64,000 bases of DNA from Deltaproteobacteria bacterium (lineage in GTDB: Bacteria > Myxococcota > Myxococcia > SLRQ01): positions 163,190-227,189 of the forward strand of contig JARGFU010000002.1 of the NCBI GenBank assembly GCA_029210625.1, in the 5' to 3' direction. Positions 22,236 to 30,436 of the stretch are shown piece after piece. The position numbers were made by a program, and so were the translations under genes. Under the pieces are notes generated by a model, which was given only the letters and a program-made list of their open reading frames with translations, ran no database searches and was not told the origin of the DNA. Each line of letters opens with the position of its first letter. Within the stretch, counting starts at the first letter, position 1.

Positions 22236-23297
22236 ATGGGAAAGACGCGCGTCTCGGTGATCGGAGGGGCCGGCTACGGCGCCGCCGAGCTCCTGCGCCA
22301 CCTCCTCGTCCGCGAGGACGTCGAGGTGCTGCGCATCGCCTCCAAGGACTACGTCGGCGAGCGGGTCGACAAGGTGCACCGCACCCTCGTCGGCTTCGCC
22401 GGGGATCGGATCCTCGAGGACCTGCCCCCCGAGGTGGCGGCCGAGGGCGCCGATCTCGTCTTCCTGGGGATGCCCCACAAGATCACGGCCCAGGTGGCGA
22501 TGCCGCTCCTCGATCTGGATCTGCGCATCGTCGATCTCTCGGGCGACTTCCGCCTGCGCTCGCTCACCGACTACAGCCGGGACTACCACCCCGACCACCC
22601 CTGCCCCGAGCGGCTGGGGACCTTCGTCTACGGCCTGCCCGAGCTGCACCGCGAGGCGATCAAGGGCGCGAAGCACGTGGCGAGCCCCGGCTGCTTCGCC
22701 ACCTGCATCGCCGTGGGCCTGCTCCCGCTCGCGAAGGAGGGGCTGCTGAAGGACCTCGCCGTGCGCACCGTGGCGATGACCGGCTCCTCGGGCTCGGGCG
22801 TGCGCCCCTCCGAGGGCACCCACCACCCCGTGCGCTCCCGCAACCTCAAGCCCTACAAGGTGCTCCAGCACCAGCACCGCTCGGAGATCCTCCAGACCCT
22901 CGGTGACGCCGGAGCCAGCGGCGTGAGCCTCGACTTCGTGCCGGTGAGCGCGCCGCTGGGGCGGGGCATCCTGGCCATCTCGCAGCTCGACCTGCCCGAG
23001 GGCCACGACGCCGCGAGCCTGCAGGCCGTCTACGAGAAGCACCTCGGGGACGAGCCCCTGGTGCGGGTGCGGCCGGCGGGCGCGGTGCCCGAGGTGGCGG
23101 CCGTGGCCGGCAGCGCCTACCTCGAGGTGGGCCTCGCGGTTCGGCACGACGAGGAGACCGGCCGGGCCACCCTCTGCTGCATGAGCGCCATCGACAACCT
23201 GATCAAGGGCGGCGCCGGGCAGGCCATCCAGAGCTTCAACCTGATGGTCGGCGCCCCCGAGGGGCTGGGGCTGGCCGCCCCCGGGCTCTGGCCGTGA
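22236..23297 (+). CDS. argC: N-acetyl-gamma-glutamyl-phosphate reductase family
   Basis: NADPH-dependent reductase of the third arginine-biosynthesis step. Gly-rich GGAGYGAAELLRHLL at 9-23 binds the cofactor; the catalytic Cys is in ASPGCFATC near residue 152; HHPVRSRNLKPYKVLQHQH lies in the substrate region. That last stretch, with HHP and an Arg-Asn-Leu-Lys-Pro-Tyr-Lys run, also recalls LysY of the LysW-lysine route, so strict arginine function is not certain. GAGAGGAG precedes the ATG. Its stop overlaps the GTG start of the following kinase gene (GTGA), giving an ArgC-ArgB pair. Confidence 0.86.
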   Translation: MGKTRVSVIGGAGYGAAELLRHLLVREDVEVLRIASKDYVGERVDKVHRTLVGFAGDRILEDLPPEVAAEGADLVFLGMPHKITAQVAMPLLDLDLRIVDLSGDFRLRSLTDYSRDYHPDHPCPERLGTFVYGLPELHREAIKGAKHVASPGCFATCIAVGLLPLAKEGLLKDLAVRTVAMTGSSGSGVRPSEGTHHPVRSRNLKPYKVLQHQHRSEILQTLGDAGASGVSLDFVPVSAPLGRGILAISQLDLPEGHDAASLQAVYEKHLGDEPLVRVRPAGAVPEVAAVAGSAYLEVGLAVRHDEETGRATLCCMSAIDNLIKGGAGQAIQSFNLMVGAPEGLGLAAPGLWP

Positions 23298-24118
23298 GCC
23301 TGCGCCCGGTCGTGGTGAAGGTCGGGGGGGATCTCCTCCTCGAGGCGGAGGACCGGCGGGCGCTGGCCGCCAACGTCCGCGCCCTGCGCGAGGCCGGCCA
23401 CCCGGTGGTGATCCTCCACGGGGGCGGTCCGCAGGTTTCGCGCCTGCAGGAGCGCCTCGGCCTGCCGGAGAACAAGGTCGCCGGCCGGCGGATCACCTCC
23501 CCGGAGGATCTGGTCGCCGTGCAGCAGGCCCTCTGCGGCGAGGTGAACGTCGCGGTGGTCACCGCGCTCCTCGCCGGGGGGGTCGAGGCCTTCGGCCTCC
23601 ACGGCGCCTCCGGGCGGACCATCGAGGCCCGGCGCCGCCCGCCGCGGATCATCTCCGGGGGAGGGGAGGCGCCCATCGACTTCGGCGAGGTCGGCGACGT
23701 GGCGGCCATCCACACCCGGGGTCTGAACGCGCTCCTCGAGGCGGGCTTCGTCCCGGTGATCGCCACCCTCGGCGTGAGCGCGGCCGGCGAGGCCTTCAAC
23801 ATCAACGCCGACACCACCAGCGTGAAGCTCGCGCCGGCGCTCGGGGCCCGGGCCCTGCTGATGGCCACCCGGGTCGGCGGCGTCTTCCGGGACCTCGGAG
23901 ATCCCTCGAGCCGGCTCGCCGCCCTCGACGAGGCCGAGGCCCGGCGCTTGATCGCCGAGGGCGTGATCTCGGGTGGGATGATCCCGAAGGTGGAGGAGGC
24001 GATGACCGTCTTCGAGACCGGCGTGGAGATCATCGCCGTGGTGGGCGTCGATCCCGACGACGCCTTCCTCCGGGTCCTGGAGGACGAGCCCACCGTGGGG
24101 ACGGCCATCCGGCCCTGA
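23294..24118 (+). CDS. argB: acetylglutamate kinase family
   Basis: Phosphorylates N-acetylglutamate (second step of arginine synthesis) and is co-translated with argC. Amino-acid kinase fold: VVVKVGGDLL at the N-terminus, HGGGPQVSRL near 41, a nucleotide-binding INADTTSVKLA near 174, and GGMIPKVEEA near 232. Length 274 is in range. Start is GTG at 23294 overlapping the argC stop. A LysZ (LysW-aminoadipate kinase) role is the main alternative; no lysW-like small acidic gene is in the window. A hexamer repeat follows the stop. Confidence 0.86.
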   Translation: MSLRPVVVKVGGDLLLEAEDRRALAANVRALREAGHPVVILHGGGPQVSRLQERLGLPENKVAGRRITSPEDLVAVQQALCGEVNVAVVTALLAGGVEAFGLHGASGRTIEARRRPPRIISGGGEAPIDFGEVGDVAAIHTRGLNALLEAGFVPVIATLGVSAAGEAFNINADTTSVKLAPALGARALLMATRVGGVFRDLGDPSSRLAALDEAEARRLIAEGVISGGMIPKVEEAMTVFETGVEIIAVVGVDPDDAFLRVLEDEPTVGTAIRP

Positions 24119-24140
24119 ACCCGCGGTGCCCTGGAGAGGC

Positions 24141-24166
24141 CGTGCACGTGTACGTGTACGTGTACG
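24141..24166 (+). repeat. CGTGNA hexamer tandem repeat
   Basis: Four consecutive CGTGNA units (one CGTGCA, three CGTGTA) plus CG form a 26-base run of strictly alternating purine and pyrimidine. It lies in the 57-base gap between the convergent genes argB and the acyltransferase. A second copy on the opposite strand lies at 55453-55480, also between convergent genes. Confidence 0.85.
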
Positions 24167-24175
24167 GCGCTCGCG

Positions 24176-24847
24176 TCAGTCGGCCACCGATGGCTCGACG
24201 GCACCGAGGCCCGCCGCCACCTCGGCCACCGGCATCGCCACCGGCGTGATCGCCGGATCCAGCGCGGCCGCGCCCGCGGTCACGCCGGTCTCGTCCCGCA
24301 GCCTCACCGGCCCGAAGAGCTCGGGGTGCAGGCCCCGCTTGTCGCCGTAGTAGGCGCGGAAGCGATCCATGTCGGCCTTCACGTCGCCGGTGAGCTCGAG
24401 GGTGGGGCCGAAGCCGCCCTCCTTGCGGGCGTAGTCGAGCACCCCGCAGGCCACCGGCACGCCGGCCGCCCGGGCGATGTGGTAGAAGCCCGACTTCCAG
24501 TGCTCGCGGCGGGAGCGGGTGCCCTCGGGCGAGATGGCCAGGATCATCCGCTCCGAGTCCCGGATGAGCGAGGCGATGTACTCCACGGTGTCGTTGCGCG
24601 CGCGCCGGTCCACCGGGATGCCGCCCAGCTTGCGGAAGAACCAGCCGAAGGGCCCCTTGAAGATGGTGTGCTTGCCCATCCAGCGGACCTTCATCCCGAA
24701 GAAGAAGCCGAAGAGGAGCATCACCGGGAGATCCCAGTTGGTGGTGTGGGGCGCCGCGATCAGGACGTAGCGGTCCGGGGTGGGCACCTCACCGGTGGGC
24801 TTCCAGCCCGCGAGGCGCAGGACGAACCCGCTGAGCCATCGCATCAT
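24176..24847 (-). CDS. PlsC-like lysophospholipid acyltransferase family protein
   Basis: Acyltransferase of the 1-acylglycerol-3-phosphate type, 223 residues. HTTNWD carries the catalytic His-x4-Asp motif, followed by FGMKVRWMGKHTIF, then SPEGTRSR with the phosphate-binding Glu-Gly-Thr-Arg. The start at 24847 is preferred because AGAGGA lies 8 bases upstream; an in-frame GTG at 24874 would add nine residues. A hydrophobic segment (VMLLFGFFFGM) suggests membrane association. The gene is isolated: the hexamer repeat follows it and about 110 bases separate it from the sigma-54 activator gene upstream on the same strand. That upstream gap holds no other feature I can support. Acceptor lipid unknown. 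Confidence 0.88.
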   Translation of the reverse strand: MMRWLSGFVLRLAGWKPTGEVPTPDRYVLIAAPHTTNWDLPVMLLFGFFFGMKVRWMGKHTIFKGPFGWFFRKLGGIPVDRRARNDTVEYIASLIRDSERMILAISPEGTRSRREHWKSGFYHIARAAGVPVACGVLDYARKEGGFGPTLELTGDVKADMDRFRAYYGDKRGLHPELFGPVRLRDETGVTAGAAALDPAITPVAMPVAEVAAGLGAVEPSVAD

Positions 24848-24954
24848 GATGGCAGTCCTCTGGAGGCCCCGCACATGGGTACAGGGTAAGCGAGCGGATC
24901 GCGATCCCGTGTCAGGATTCCGTCACGAGCGCGATTCGCCGGCGACGCTCTGCG

Positions 24955-26745
24955 TCATTCACGCAGGCCCAGGCGGGCGGCGCGGCGTCCGAGGGTGGCC
25001 GGTGAGAGGCCGAGGCTGCGCGCCGCGCGCCGGAGGACACCCCCGCTCTCCTCGAGCGCGAGGCGGATCAGCTCCCGCTCGTGGTTCTCCAGCTGGTCCT
25101 TCAGGGAGCGCGCCTGCGTCCCCTCGCGGCCCTCGCCCCGGTTCGCGATGCGGGCGGGCAGCAGCTCCACGCCGATCACCTCGCCCGGCGGGCAGAGGAG
25201 CACGGCCCGCTCGAGCACGTTCCGCAGCTCCCGGATGTTCCCGGGCCAGGGATAGGAGAGCAGCCGCTCGAGCGCCGCCGCCGAGAGCCCCCCGACGCGG
25301 CGTCCCAGGGCGCTCTGGAAGACGTCCAGGAAGTGGAGGGCGAGCACCTCGATGTCGGTGATCCGCTCGCGGAGCGGCGGGATGTCCACCACGAAGGTGT
25401 TGAGCCGGTAGAAGAGGTCGGCGCGGAAGGTGCCCGCCGCGACCTCGGCAGCCAGGTCGCGGTTGCTCGCCGCGACGATCCGGACGTCGACCTTGTGCAC
25501 CTGGGTGCCACCGATCGGGCGGACGGTGCCCGTCTCGATCACCCGCAAGAGGTTCGCCTGGAGCTTGGGGGTGGTGTTCTCGATCTCGTCGAGGAAGATC
25601 GTGCCACCGTCCGCGAGGACGAAGAGGCCGGGGTGATCGTCGATGGCGCCGGTGAAGGAGCCCTTCACGTGCCCGAAGAGCTCGCTCTCGAGGAGGGTCT
25701 CCGGGAGCGCGCCGCAGTCCTGGACGACCAGCGAGGACATGGCGCGGTCGGAGAGGTCGTGCAGGGTGCGGGCCAGCACCTCCTTGCCGGTCCCGGTCTC
25801 GCCCTGGAGCAGGACGCCCACCTTGTGAGGGGCGACGGCCCGCACCAGGCGGAGCACCTCGACCATCTGCGGGCTGCGGTGGACGACGTTCTCCTCGACC
25901 AGGGCGTCCAGCTTGCTCTCGGGGCGGGCCCGGGCCTGCTCCCGGCGGAGAGCCCGGCCCAGGGCCTGGGCGCTGCGGCGCTGCTCCGTCCGCTCGCCGA
26001 AGTCCTGGCAGCCCCGCAGGACCTCGGTCCGCAGCCGGTGCGGGCTGACCGGGGGGCGCAGGGAGCGGAAGATCTCCCCGGCGTTGAAGTGGGTGACCAG
26101 CGCCGCGGGGTTCATCCCGCCGTAGTGGATGATCCGCACCGCGAGATCGCGCAGGGGGTGGTGCTGATCGAAGCCGCCGGCGGAGCCCCCCGGGAAGGAC
26201 TGCTCCACGACCGCCTCGAGGATCGCCTCGTCGCTGCCGCAGGCGATGATCACCGCGATGTCACCGCGCCCGAGCAGCTCGTGCAGCTCGCCGAGAGAGT
26301 CGGCGAAGTGGAGGGCGACCCGATCCTCGAGTGCCTCCCGGATCAGGGCTTGCTCGGCCCCGAGGGCGAAGACCGCGCAGACGTGGAAGCGGTAGTCCTG
26401 CAGGTAGCGGGAGAGCTCCACCCGGTCCGTGGGGGGGACCCAGGTGAAGCGGATGCCCAGGGAGACGGCGATGTCACCGCCCGTGGGCTCCTCGGTGTCG
26501 TGGCGCCAGGCCACCTCCCCCCGGGCGCGGATCGTGAAGCCGTACTCCGGGAGCGAGAACTCCAGCTCGAGGGACTCGCCCTCGGCGGGCAGGACCTGCC
26601 CCTCCTTGCGGCTCGCGACCAGGCCGATGCCCGAGTCACTCAGGTTCACCGACCAGCAGCCGGGCAGGGTGGGGGTGGAGATCACGGGGACGAAGAGGGG
26701 CAGGCGGGCCTGGCGTTCCTGCTCTTCGTGGGAAAGGCGTTTCAT
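24955..26745 (-). CDS. sigma-54 activator with PilZ and pseudo-receiver domains
   Basis: Bacterial enhancer-binding protein, 596 residues. Residues ~15-110 look like a PilZ domain: NLSDSGIGL gives the Asn-x-Ser-x-x-Gly motif, but a canonical Arg-x3-Arg is not clear, so c-di-GMP binding is uncertain. Residues ~115-270 resemble a receiver fold without a convincing phospho-Asp. The AAA+ domain has Walker A GETGTGKE at 315-322, GSFTGA (variant of the sigma-54-contacting GAFTGA), and FLDEIE. A Fis-type helix-turn-helix (GGVLRRAARSLGLSPATLGR) ends the protein. It is divergent from the nine-gene unit at 26957, whose promoter is of the sigma-54 type, so it is the likely activator. No Shine-Dalgarno site is evident before the ATG. 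Confidence 0.88.
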   Translation of the reverse strand: MKRLSHEEQERQARLPLFVPVISTPTLPGCWSVNLSDSGIGLVASRKEGQVLPAEGESLELEFSLPEYGFTIRARGEVAWRHDTEEPTGGDIAVSLGIRFTWVPPTDRVELSRYLQDYRFHVCAVFALGAEQALIREALEDRVALHFADSLGELHELLGRGDIAVIIACGSDEAILEAVVEQSFPGGSAGGFDQHHPLRDLAVRIIHYGGMNPAALVTHFNAGEIFRSLRPPVSPHRLRTEVLRGCQDFGERTEQRRSAQALGRALRREQARARPESKLDALVEENVVHRSPQMVEVLRLVRAVAPHKVGVLLQGETGTGKEVLARTLHDLSDRAMSSLVVQDCGALPETLLESELFGHVKGSFTGAIDDHPGLFVLADGGTIFLDEIENTTPKLQANLLRVIETGTVRPIGGTQVHKVDVRIVAASNRDLAAEVAAGTFRADLFYRLNTFVVDIPPLRERITDIEVLALHFLDVFQSALGRRVGGLSAAALERLLSYPWPGNIRELRNVLERAVLLCPPGEVIGVELLPARIANRGEGREGTQARSLKDQLENHERELIRLALEESGGVLRRAARSLGLSPATLGRRAARLGLRE

Positions 26746-26748
26746 TTG

Positions 26749-26776
26749 TGAATCATATGTACCAAAAATGAATCAT
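26749..26776. promoter_or_regulatory. paired TGAATCAT direct repeats, candidate activator sites
   Basis: TGAATCAT occurs at 26749-26756 and 26769-26776, exactly 20 bases apart (about two helical turns), in an AT-rich patch between the activator gene and the nine-gene unit. The second copy is about 112 bases upstream of the -24 element, a usual enhancer distance. The first abuts the activator's own start codon, which would suit autoregulation. Confidence 0.5.
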
Positions 26777-26885
26777 CTTCTCAACTGTCCGTGATTGCTT
26801 GCTTTTTCGAGTGAGCCTGCCCGCGGGCTCCTCCCCGGGAGGGTGGTGGTGGTAAGAACCCCACCTGTTTTCAGTGACTTGGACC

Positions 26886-26902
26886 TTGGCAGGGGGAATG
26901 CA
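26886..26902 (+). promoter_or_regulatory. sigma-54 (-24/-12) promoter of the nine-gene unit
   Basis: TTGGCAGGGGGAATGCA has GG at 26888-26889 and GC at 26900-26901, exactly 10 bases apart, with TTGGCA and TGCA matching the RpoN consensus halves. Start of transcription is expected near 26913, about 44 bases before the first gene. The sigma-54 activator gene next door supports use of this site. Confidence 0.72.
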
Positions 26903-26956
26903 GCCCCTCTCCCCCAGTGAGGAAGGGACCGTCCGTCCCCGCCCCGGTAGGACACC

Positions 26957-28492
26957 ATGGAGCACGAACACCCCAGAACCCGGAACCCGGGCCCCGCGCA
27001 GGAGACGGCGAGCGTCGACCTCCTGGTGTTCGGCGGGGGAGCCGAGGCCTCGCTGCTGGCGGCGGCCCTGGCCGCCGAGGGCTGGTCGGTGCTCTTGCTG
27101 GAGCCCCGCGGCACCGCCTCGGCCATCTCCGCCCAGCGCCTGACCGGGCTCGCCGCGCAGACGATCCTCGAGCTCTCCCTGGGGGAGGAGATGGCCAGCC
27201 GCCGCTTTCCCCGGGCCGAGCGGCTGCAGATCTTGGGTCGAAACGCCGAGGAGTGCTTCGAGGTGCCGATGAGCTCGGCCGCCTGGCACGTGCGCAAGGC
27301 CGATCTGGAGCAGGTCCTGCTCCGGCACGCGCTCTCCCGGGGGGTGATCCACCGGCGCGGCCAGGCGCTGCGCCCGCTCACCGAGGGGAGCCGGGTCGTG
27401 GGCCTGGTGTGGGAGCCGGCCAGCGTCGGGCGCGCACCCGAACGGCAGACCCGCTGCAGCACGCTGGTGGACGCGAGCGGCAGCGAGGCCTTCCTCTCCC
27501 GGCAAGCGATCGCCGGTCCCCGCACCTTCGGTGAGGGGCAGCAGCAGGTGCAGGTGCAGGGGCTCTTCCGCGCGGACGGCGTGCAGCCCGGGGTGGCGCG
27601 CCTCTTCCACGACGGCCCCGGGCACTGGGCCAGCTGGACCCCCCTGTCGACGGAGCTCGTCGCCGTGTCGGTGGCCGTGCCCCAGGCGACCTACCAGCGC
27701 TTCGCCCGCACCCCGGCCCAGCTGCTCGCGTGGGGGCTCGAGTCGATCCACCCCGAGCTCCAGCAGGCGCTGGGGAGCGCGGCGCCCGCCGGAGACGTGG
27801 AGCTCGAGCGCCTCGTCCCCTACCGGGTGGAGCCCCGGGCGGGGGAGGGGTGGCTCTGCCTCGGCGCCGCGCACCGGAAGGGTGATCCGGTCCTGGACCT
27901 CGAGCTGCTCCTGGCGATGGCCGAGGCCTCGGATGTGGCGGCGACCCTGCGCGAGGCGCCGACCCGCCGGGTCGGGGAGCAGGTCCTCGAGGGGCTGGTC
28001 GCTCGCGCGGAGGCGGCCTGGCGCACGGCCGCCGAGCTCACGAGCTACTTCTGGCGATCGCCCGGCTTCTTCCGCCAGCTGGTGCAGGGGCGGCTGGGGT
28101 CGCACTTCCTGGATCTGCTGGAGGGGCGCAGCCTGCTGGCTCCCGAGCCGGAGGTGCTGCGAGTGGTGCGCGGGAACCTGACCGCCCGCTCCCTCGAGGG
28201 GGATCCCGACCTGCGCGCCGAGGCCATCGCCCACCGGGTGCGGACCCGCTGCTCCGGGGACCGGGAGGTCGAGGCCGCCTTCCTCGAGCTCGGGGAGAAC
28301 GGGGCGCTGCTCTCCCTGATCGTCGGGGAGGGCGCGCAGGAGAACCTGCTCCACGACTTCGAGGAGTCGCTCTACGCCGAGTTCGGACGCGAGTTCCTGG
28401 TGGTTCTGCGCTGGTCCGCCGCTGAGGGCGGCGCCCTCTCCGCCCCCGACTTCCCCGGCGCCCGGCGGATCTTCGACCGGAGGGCCTCCTGA
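26957..28492 (+). CDS. FAD-dependent oxidoreductase, halogenase/geranylgeranyl-reductase-like
   Basis: 511-residue flavoprotein of the large FAD/NAD(P)-binding family. LLVFGGGAEASLLAAALA with GWSVLLLEPRG is the dinucleotide-binding fold at residues ~23-55; HVRKADLEQVLLRHA near 115 and TLVDASGSEAFLSR near 170 are typical of flavin-dependent halogenases, hydroxylases and geranylgeranyl reductases. Where halogenases have GWxWxIP, this protein has GHWASWTPL, and the active-site Lys was not identified, so halogenation is not supported. The Gly pattern is slightly off the usual GxGxxG. It opens the nine-gene unit, 55 bases after the sigma-54 promoter, and its stop overlaps the next start (TGATG). 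Oxidation or reduction of a lipid or acyl substrate is a guess from the neighbours. Confidence 0.75.
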   Translation: MEHEHPRTRNPGPAQETASVDLLVFGGGAEASLLAAALAAEGWSVLLLEPRGTASAISAQRLTGLAAQTILELSLGEEMASRRFPRAERLQILGRNAEECFEVPMSSAAWHVRKADLEQVLLRHALSRGVIHRRGQALRPLTEGSRVVGLVWEPASVGRAPERQTRCSTLVDASGSEAFLSRQAIAGPRTFGEGQQQVQVQGLFRADGVQPGVARLFHDGPGHWASWTPLSTELVAVSVAVPQATYQRFARTPAQLLAWGLESIHPELQQALGSAAPAGDVELERLVPYRVEPRAGEGWLCLGAAHRKGDPVLDLELLLAMAEASDVAATLREAPTRRVGEQVLEGLVARAEAAWRTAAELTSYFWRSPGFFRQLVQGRLGSHFLDLLEGRSLLAPEPEVLRVVRGNLTARSLEGDPDLRAEAIAHRVRTRCSGDREVEAAFLELGENGALLSLIVGEGAQENLLHDFEESLYAEFGREFLVVLRWSAAEGGALSAPDFPGARRIFDRRAS

Positions 28493-29571
28493 TGGTCTCC
28501 CGCCGCTACGCCCTCCAGGGGATCGGTGCGGTCACCGGGCAGCACGTCCACGAGCAGGCCGCCCTGGCCCGCTCCCTGGGGGCCGACCTCGCCCCCGCGG
28601 CGCGAAACCTCGTCAAGCAGGTCTTCGAGGCTTCCGGAGTGCGAGAGCGCCACCTCGAGCTCCCCCGGGACCTCGCGGCGAAGGAGCGCGGCAGCCTCGC
28701 CGAGCTGGTCCAGGCCGGCCGCACCCTCGCCACTCGTGCGCTCTTCGAGGCCCTCGGAGAGGTCGAGCTCGATCCGCGCACCGCGCTGCTCGTCTGCACC
28801 GACGCGCCTCCCTGCCTGCATGCCGGTCTCGCGGCGCACCTCGTCGAGCAGCTGCAGCTGCCCAAGGGCGGTATCGTGCGGGAGCTGCACGAGGCCACCC
28901 TGCGCCCGGGCCTCGTCTTCGGTGCCCGCCTGCTCGAGGCGCGGCTGGCCCGTGACGTCGTGATCGTGGCCCTCTCCACCCGGGGTAGCCTGGTGCTCGG
29001 GGAGCCCCTCCCCGCCGAGGTCACCTTCGACGAGGTCCGCGAGTGCTGCGCCGCCTCGGACGGTGCCGCGGTCCTCCACCTCTCCAGCCTGGGGCGGCCC
29101 GGCGCCCTCCTCCGCTATCAGCGGCTCCGTGATCTCCCTCTCCTGCAGGCGGACGGGGCCTCGCTCTCGCCACCGGCGGCCGCGCCGCGGGGGGAGCGAG
29201 AGGGGCTGCGGCGCTGGCGTGGGGATCTGCGCCGCTGGCTGGAGGAGGACGCGGCCCGGCGGCCCACGCTGCTGGTCTCGGGCGGCATGGCGCTCCCGGC
29301 CCTCCTCGCCGAGCCGGCCGCCGCCGCCGGCTGGGGACCCTTCCTCGCCCTCTCCCGGCAGCTCTACCGGGACCGCGGTGACCTCGGCGTCACCTCGATG
29401 ATCTTCGCGCTCGAGCGCGCCCTCGAGGAGGGCCTCGACTTCTCTCCCGATCTTCGCTTCGTGGCTCTCGAGCCCGGCTCACCCGCGAGCGTCGTGCTCC
29501 TCGGCGGGGTCGAGCTCGAAAAGGACGGGGCGGTCCACGCGGTGGCCGCCCGGAGGATGCAGAACCCATGA
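28492..29571 (+). CDS. thiolase-fold (KAS III/chalcone synthase-like) protein lacking the usual Cys
   Basis: 359 residues. The overall plan follows ketoacyl-ACP synthase III or type III polyketide synthases: SGVRERHLELP near 45, ALLVCTDAPP near 99, and CCAASDGAAVLHLS near 190 (the GDGAxAVVL region). In the segment that should hold the nucleophile, GIVRELHEATLRPGL (residues ~126-140), there is no Cys; Thr136 or a neighbour is in its place. The later His motif is not recognisable, and the Asn loop reads RGDLGVTSM with Asp. It may therefore be a non-condensing partner, a binding protein, or an enzyme with altered chemistry. It is coupled to the flavoprotein gene (1-base overlap) and to the next gene (ATGA). 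Confidence 0.62.
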   Translation: MVSRRYALQGIGAVTGQHVHEQAALARSLGADLAPAARNLVKQVFEASGVRERHLELPRDLAAKERGSLAELVQAGRTLATRALFEALGEVELDPRTALLVCTDAPPCLHAGLAAHLVEQLQLPKGGIVRELHEATLRPGLVFGARLLEARLARDVVIVALSTRGSLVLGEPLPAEVTFDEVRECCAASDGAAVLHLSSLGRPGALLRYQRLRDLPLLQADGASLSPPAAAPRGEREGLRRWRGDLRRWLEEDAARRPTLLVSGGMALPALLAEPAAAAGWGPFLALSRQLYRDRGDLGVTSMIFALERALEEGLDFSPDLRFVALEPGSPASVVLLGGVELEKDGAVHAVAARRMQNP

Positions 29572-29939
29572 ACCAATTCAGGCTCGACGAGCTGGTGATC
29601 GAGGCCCGCCCCCTCAAGATGGAGGGCAAGCTGCGAGTGGACTGGAGGGGCAAGAGCAGCGCGAGGGAGCCGACCCGGGTGCTCCTGCCCTTCTTCGAGA
29701 GCGTCGCTCGCGACGCCGCCGCGTCGAAGGCGTCGATGGAGATGCACTTCGAGGGCATCGAGCACTTCAACTCCTCGACCATCACCGCGATCATCCACCT
29801 CATCCAGCTCATGAGGAAGCAGGGCACGCCGCTGGTGCTCATCTACGATCCCGAGCAGAAGTGGCAGCGCCTCTCCTTCGAGGCCCTCCGGGTCTTCGAG
29901 AAGGGAGACGGCCTCCTGCGGATCGAGACGGTGAGCTGA
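29568..29939 (+). CDS. SiaC/STAS-like phospho-acceptor protein, copy 1
   Basis: 123 residues. The core MHFEGIEHFNSSTITAIIHLI matches the plan of SiaC-type (DUF1987) and STAS anti-anti-sigma proteins, in which a Ser/Thr next to the conserved Asn is phosphorylated by a HATPase partner and dephosphorylated by a PP2C phosphatase. Here the candidate residues are in FNSST (about 67-71), followed by LVLIYDPEQKWQRLSFEAL. Both partner types are encoded directly downstream. It overlaps the gene before (ATGA) and after (TGATG). The downstream target of this switch is unknown. Family assignment rests on pattern only. Confidence 0.65.
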   Translation: MNQFRLDELVIEARPLKMEGKLRVDWRGKSSAREPTRVLLPFFESVARDAAASKASMEMHFEGIEHFNSSTITAIIHLIQLMRKQGTPLVLIYDPEQKWQRLSFEALRVFEKGDGLLRIETVS

Positions 29940-30436
29940 TGGCCTTCATCAACTTCCAGATCCAGGTACCGATCACCTCGAGCTGGTCGCACATCGAGCT
30001 GCTGCGCTCCTCGGTGCTCAACTGCCTGGCCACGATCTTCAGCGACAACGAGTTCTGTCACTCGGTGGGGATGATCACCAGCGAGCTGCTGGAGAACGCC
30101 GTCAAGTACGGGGACTGGAACTCGCTGGAGCGGGCCGAGTTCCAGCTCCACGTGGCCGGGGACGAGACCCAGGTCGAAGTCACCGTCTCGAACCCCGTGC
30201 GTGAGGGCGGCAGCGAGGTCGAGCAGCTCTTCCGGACCGTGGACTTCATCCGCTCCCAGGAGAGCGCCGAGTCGGCCTACCGGTCACGCCTCTCGGAAGT
30301 GGCCCGGGGGCAGAGCAACGGCGTGAGCCGCCTCGGGCTGGCGCGCGTCGCCTACGAGGGGCACTGCGAAGTGAAGGCCCGCATCGACGACCGCTCCATT
30401 CTCCACGTCACCGCCATCTCCACCTCTCGCAGATGA
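29939..30436 (+). CDS. HATPase-type serine/threonine kinase, partner-switch (SiaB/RsbW-like)
   Basis: 165 residues. [16 protein letters not shown] is the N-box of GHKL ATPases (Glu-x3-Asn) and [14 protein letters not shown] sits where the Gly-rich lid is found. The protein is small and lacks a phospho-accepting His domain, as in RsbW, SpoIIAB and SiaB kinases that phosphorylate a STAS or SiaC partner. It is placed between two such partner genes. The start at 29939 follows GGAGACGG... within the upstream gene and overlaps its stop by one base; the end overlaps the next gene by ATGA. It could also be a pure binding protein if the lid is inactive. Confidence 0.7.
   Translation: MAFINFQIQVPITSSWSHIELLRSSVLNCLATIFSDNEFCHSVGMITSELLENAVKYGDWNSLERAEFQLHVAGDETQVEVTVSNPVREGGSEVEQLFRTVDFIRSQESAESAYRSRLSEVARGQSNGVSRLGLARVAYEGHCEVKARIDDRSILHVTAISTSRR

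Noticed and set aside
24141..24166. Hexamer array as a CRISPR or coding repeat
   Set aside because: Units are 6 bases with no spacers, and the gap is too short for a gene.
26957..28492. Flavin-dependent halogenase
   Set aside because: The GWxWxIP motif is replaced by GHWASWTPL and the catalytic Lys was not found, so only a general flavoprotein call is supported.
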